Shown piece by piece: positions 5,188 through 5,508 of a stretch of DNA of 5,508 nt (positions are counted from its first letter, which is position 1; each line of letters opens with the position of its first letter). The stretch covers positions 1 to 5,508 of the forward strand of contig JBHHYS010000127.1 of the NCBI GenBank assembly GCA_046757645.1. The letters run 5' to 3'. Under the pieces are notes generated by a model, which saw nothing but the letters and a program-made list of their open reading frames with translations, did not search any database and was not told the DNA's origin. Position numbers and translations under genes: made by a program. The stretch is from JBHHYS01 sp046757645. GTDB taxonomy: Bacteria; Acidobacteriota; Terriglobia; Acidiferrales; 2-02-FULL-67-57.

Positions 5188-5221
5188 GCCCCGAGTGTAG
5201 TCGAGGGGACTTTGTCGGGGC
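5188..5221. repeat. Palindromic element in the dnaX leader
   Basis: GCCCCGA (5188-5194) and TCGGGGC (5215-5221) form a perfect 7-bp inverted repeat. A second short stem, AGTC / GACT, is nested inside it. It lies between the 3' end of the SRP RNA (5240) and the dnaX start (5150). No T-tract follows on the minus strand, so it is not a convincing intrinsic terminator. The core CCCCGAGTGTAGTCGAGG resembles dispersed palindromes seen in several GC-rich environmental genomes. That comparison is from memory. Confidence 0.45.
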
Positions 5222-5239
5222 GAGCCGTGTCCTAGAAGG

Positions 5240-5350
5240 GGACCAGACCTCGGGTCCTCCGCGGCACACGGAATCACCCGCTACCGTTGCTTCCTTCCGG
5301 ACCTGGCGGGGTTCACGGGGTTCGGTTGCACGAAGCCCGAAGTCTGATCC
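5240..5350 (-). ncRNA. ffs: Small bacterial signal recognition particle RNA (4.5S type)
   Basis: The minus strand carries the nearly invariant SRP domain IV: AGGTCCGGAAGGAAGCA at 5304-5288, with the GGAA tetraloop at 5298-5295 and the asymmetric loop bases that bind the Ffh M domain. The neighbouring bases CCCGC and GCGGG extend the stem. The two ends close on each other: 5336-5350 pairs with 5240-5254 over 15 positions, 13 Watson-Crick and two G-U, which gives about 111 nt. That is the usual length for the short SRP RNA without an Alu domain. The RNA works with Ffh and FtsY to deliver ribosomes translating membrane proteins to the translocon. An SRP RNA just upstream of dnaX is a known arrangement, for example scr-dnaX in Bacillus. 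The ends are inferred from pairing and may be off by a few bases. Confidence 0.93.
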
Positions 5351-5358
5351 GAATTGCC

Positions 5359-5387
5359 ATCCTAGCACGCGCCGCATCGGGGGGCAA
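5359..5387 (-). promoter_or_regulatory. sigma70-type promoter of the SRP RNA
   Basis: On the minus strand, TTGCCC (5387-5382) and TAGGAT (5364-5359) are separated by exactly 17 bp. The -10 box ends 8 nt before the inferred first base of the SRP RNA at 5350. The -35 keeps the TTG core and the -10 matches TATAAT at four of six positions. The agreement of spacing with an independently inferred RNA 5' end is the main support. The same transcript could continue into dnaX. Confidence 0.6.
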
Positions 5388-5412
5388 CCTGCCCGAAGGG
5401 GCCGCGAGGGCG

Positions 5413-5508
5413 CTAGCGAACGGCGCCTGCAGGCTTCAGCATCCAGGCGAGCAGCAACGAGCCGCCCAGCAGTTGCACGAACCAGCCGCCGAGCGTGGCT
5501 GCAATGCC
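5413..5508 (-). CDS. C-terminal fragment of an unidentified membrane protein (cut by window edge)
   Basis: Reading the minus strand from the window edge gives 31 sense codons and then TAG at 5415-5413. The peptide contains the hydrophobic stretch GGWFVQLLGGSLLLAWML followed by a short polar tail ending KPAGAVR. This looks like a last transmembrane helix with a short end. About 26 of 31 codons end in G or C, which suits a real gene in this GC-rich cluster and resembles dnaX. The gene lies upstream of the SRP RNA on the same strand, and its stop is about 26 nt before that RNA's -35 box. The start and most of the protein lie outside the window, so no family can be named. It could be a chance open frame, because only 96 nt are visible. 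Confidence 0.5.
   Translation of the reverse strand, partial: GIAATLGGWFVQLLGGSLLLAWMLKPAGAVR

Noticed and set aside
5159..5377. 72-codon minus-strand open frame between dnaX and the membrane-protein fragment
   Set aside because: It lies over the SRP RNA, whose conserved domain IV and closing helix explain the sequence better.
1..5508. tRNA genes
   Set aside because: I found no cloverleaf with a GGTTCGA-type T arm. GTTCGGTTGC near 5320 belongs to the SRP RNA.

Overview
This window looks like a chromosomal piece of a GC-rich, Gram-negative-type bacterium, most likely an Acidobacteriota member. The phylum is an inference. It rests on the style of the intergenic palindromes (GGGCTGAAGCCC-type hairpins, and GAGGAATCTG / CAGATTCCTC followed by CGGAATGACA), which I associate with acidobacterial genomes, plus the overall gene content. 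Every gene I can support lies on the minus strand, so transcription runs from high to low coordinates.

Right part (5508 to 2263): a conserved information-processing cluster. It begins with the last 31 codons of an unidentified membrane protein (5413-5508). A well-formed promoter (TTGCCC, 17 bp, TAGGAT) follows, driving a small bacterial SRP RNA (about 5240-5350). Next come dnaX (DNA polymerase III gamma/tau, 3369-5150), a ybaB/ebfC nucleoid-associated protein gene 7 nt downstream (3056-3361) and recR (2263-2862). The order SRP RNA-dnaX-ybaB-recR is a known bacterial arrangement. It joins protein targeting, clamp loading and RecFOR-type gap repair. A compound palindromic repeat occupies most of the 193-nt ybaB-recR gap, and another palindrome sits in the dnaX leader.

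Middle (1658-2262): 605 nt without a credible gene. It holds a candidate recR terminator, a cluster of degenerate short palindromes with TGAA/GAA-type loops, a plus-strand hairpin plus T-tract, two strong hairpins (one terminator-like on the minus strand), and a G8 tract.

Left part (1 to 1657): one gene for a 494-aa secreted protein. It has a Sec signal peptide, a six-repeat NHL-like beta-propeller, a PKD domain and a C-terminal helical FIMAH-like domain. Its G+C is visibly lower than that of dnaX. Just past its stop codon lies an exact 30-bp copy of the recR 3' end (127-156 = 2261-2290). The secreted-protein gene and its flanks are therefore bracketed by direct repeats of the recR terminus.

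The main cluster is ordinary housekeeping. The observation most worth a second look is the recR-tail duplication bracketing the lower-GC secreted-protein gene, which suggests insertion or rearrangement at the recR 3' end. I see no integrase, transposase, CRISPR array, toxin-antitoxin or defence gene, and I cannot claim a new biological system from this sequence alone.
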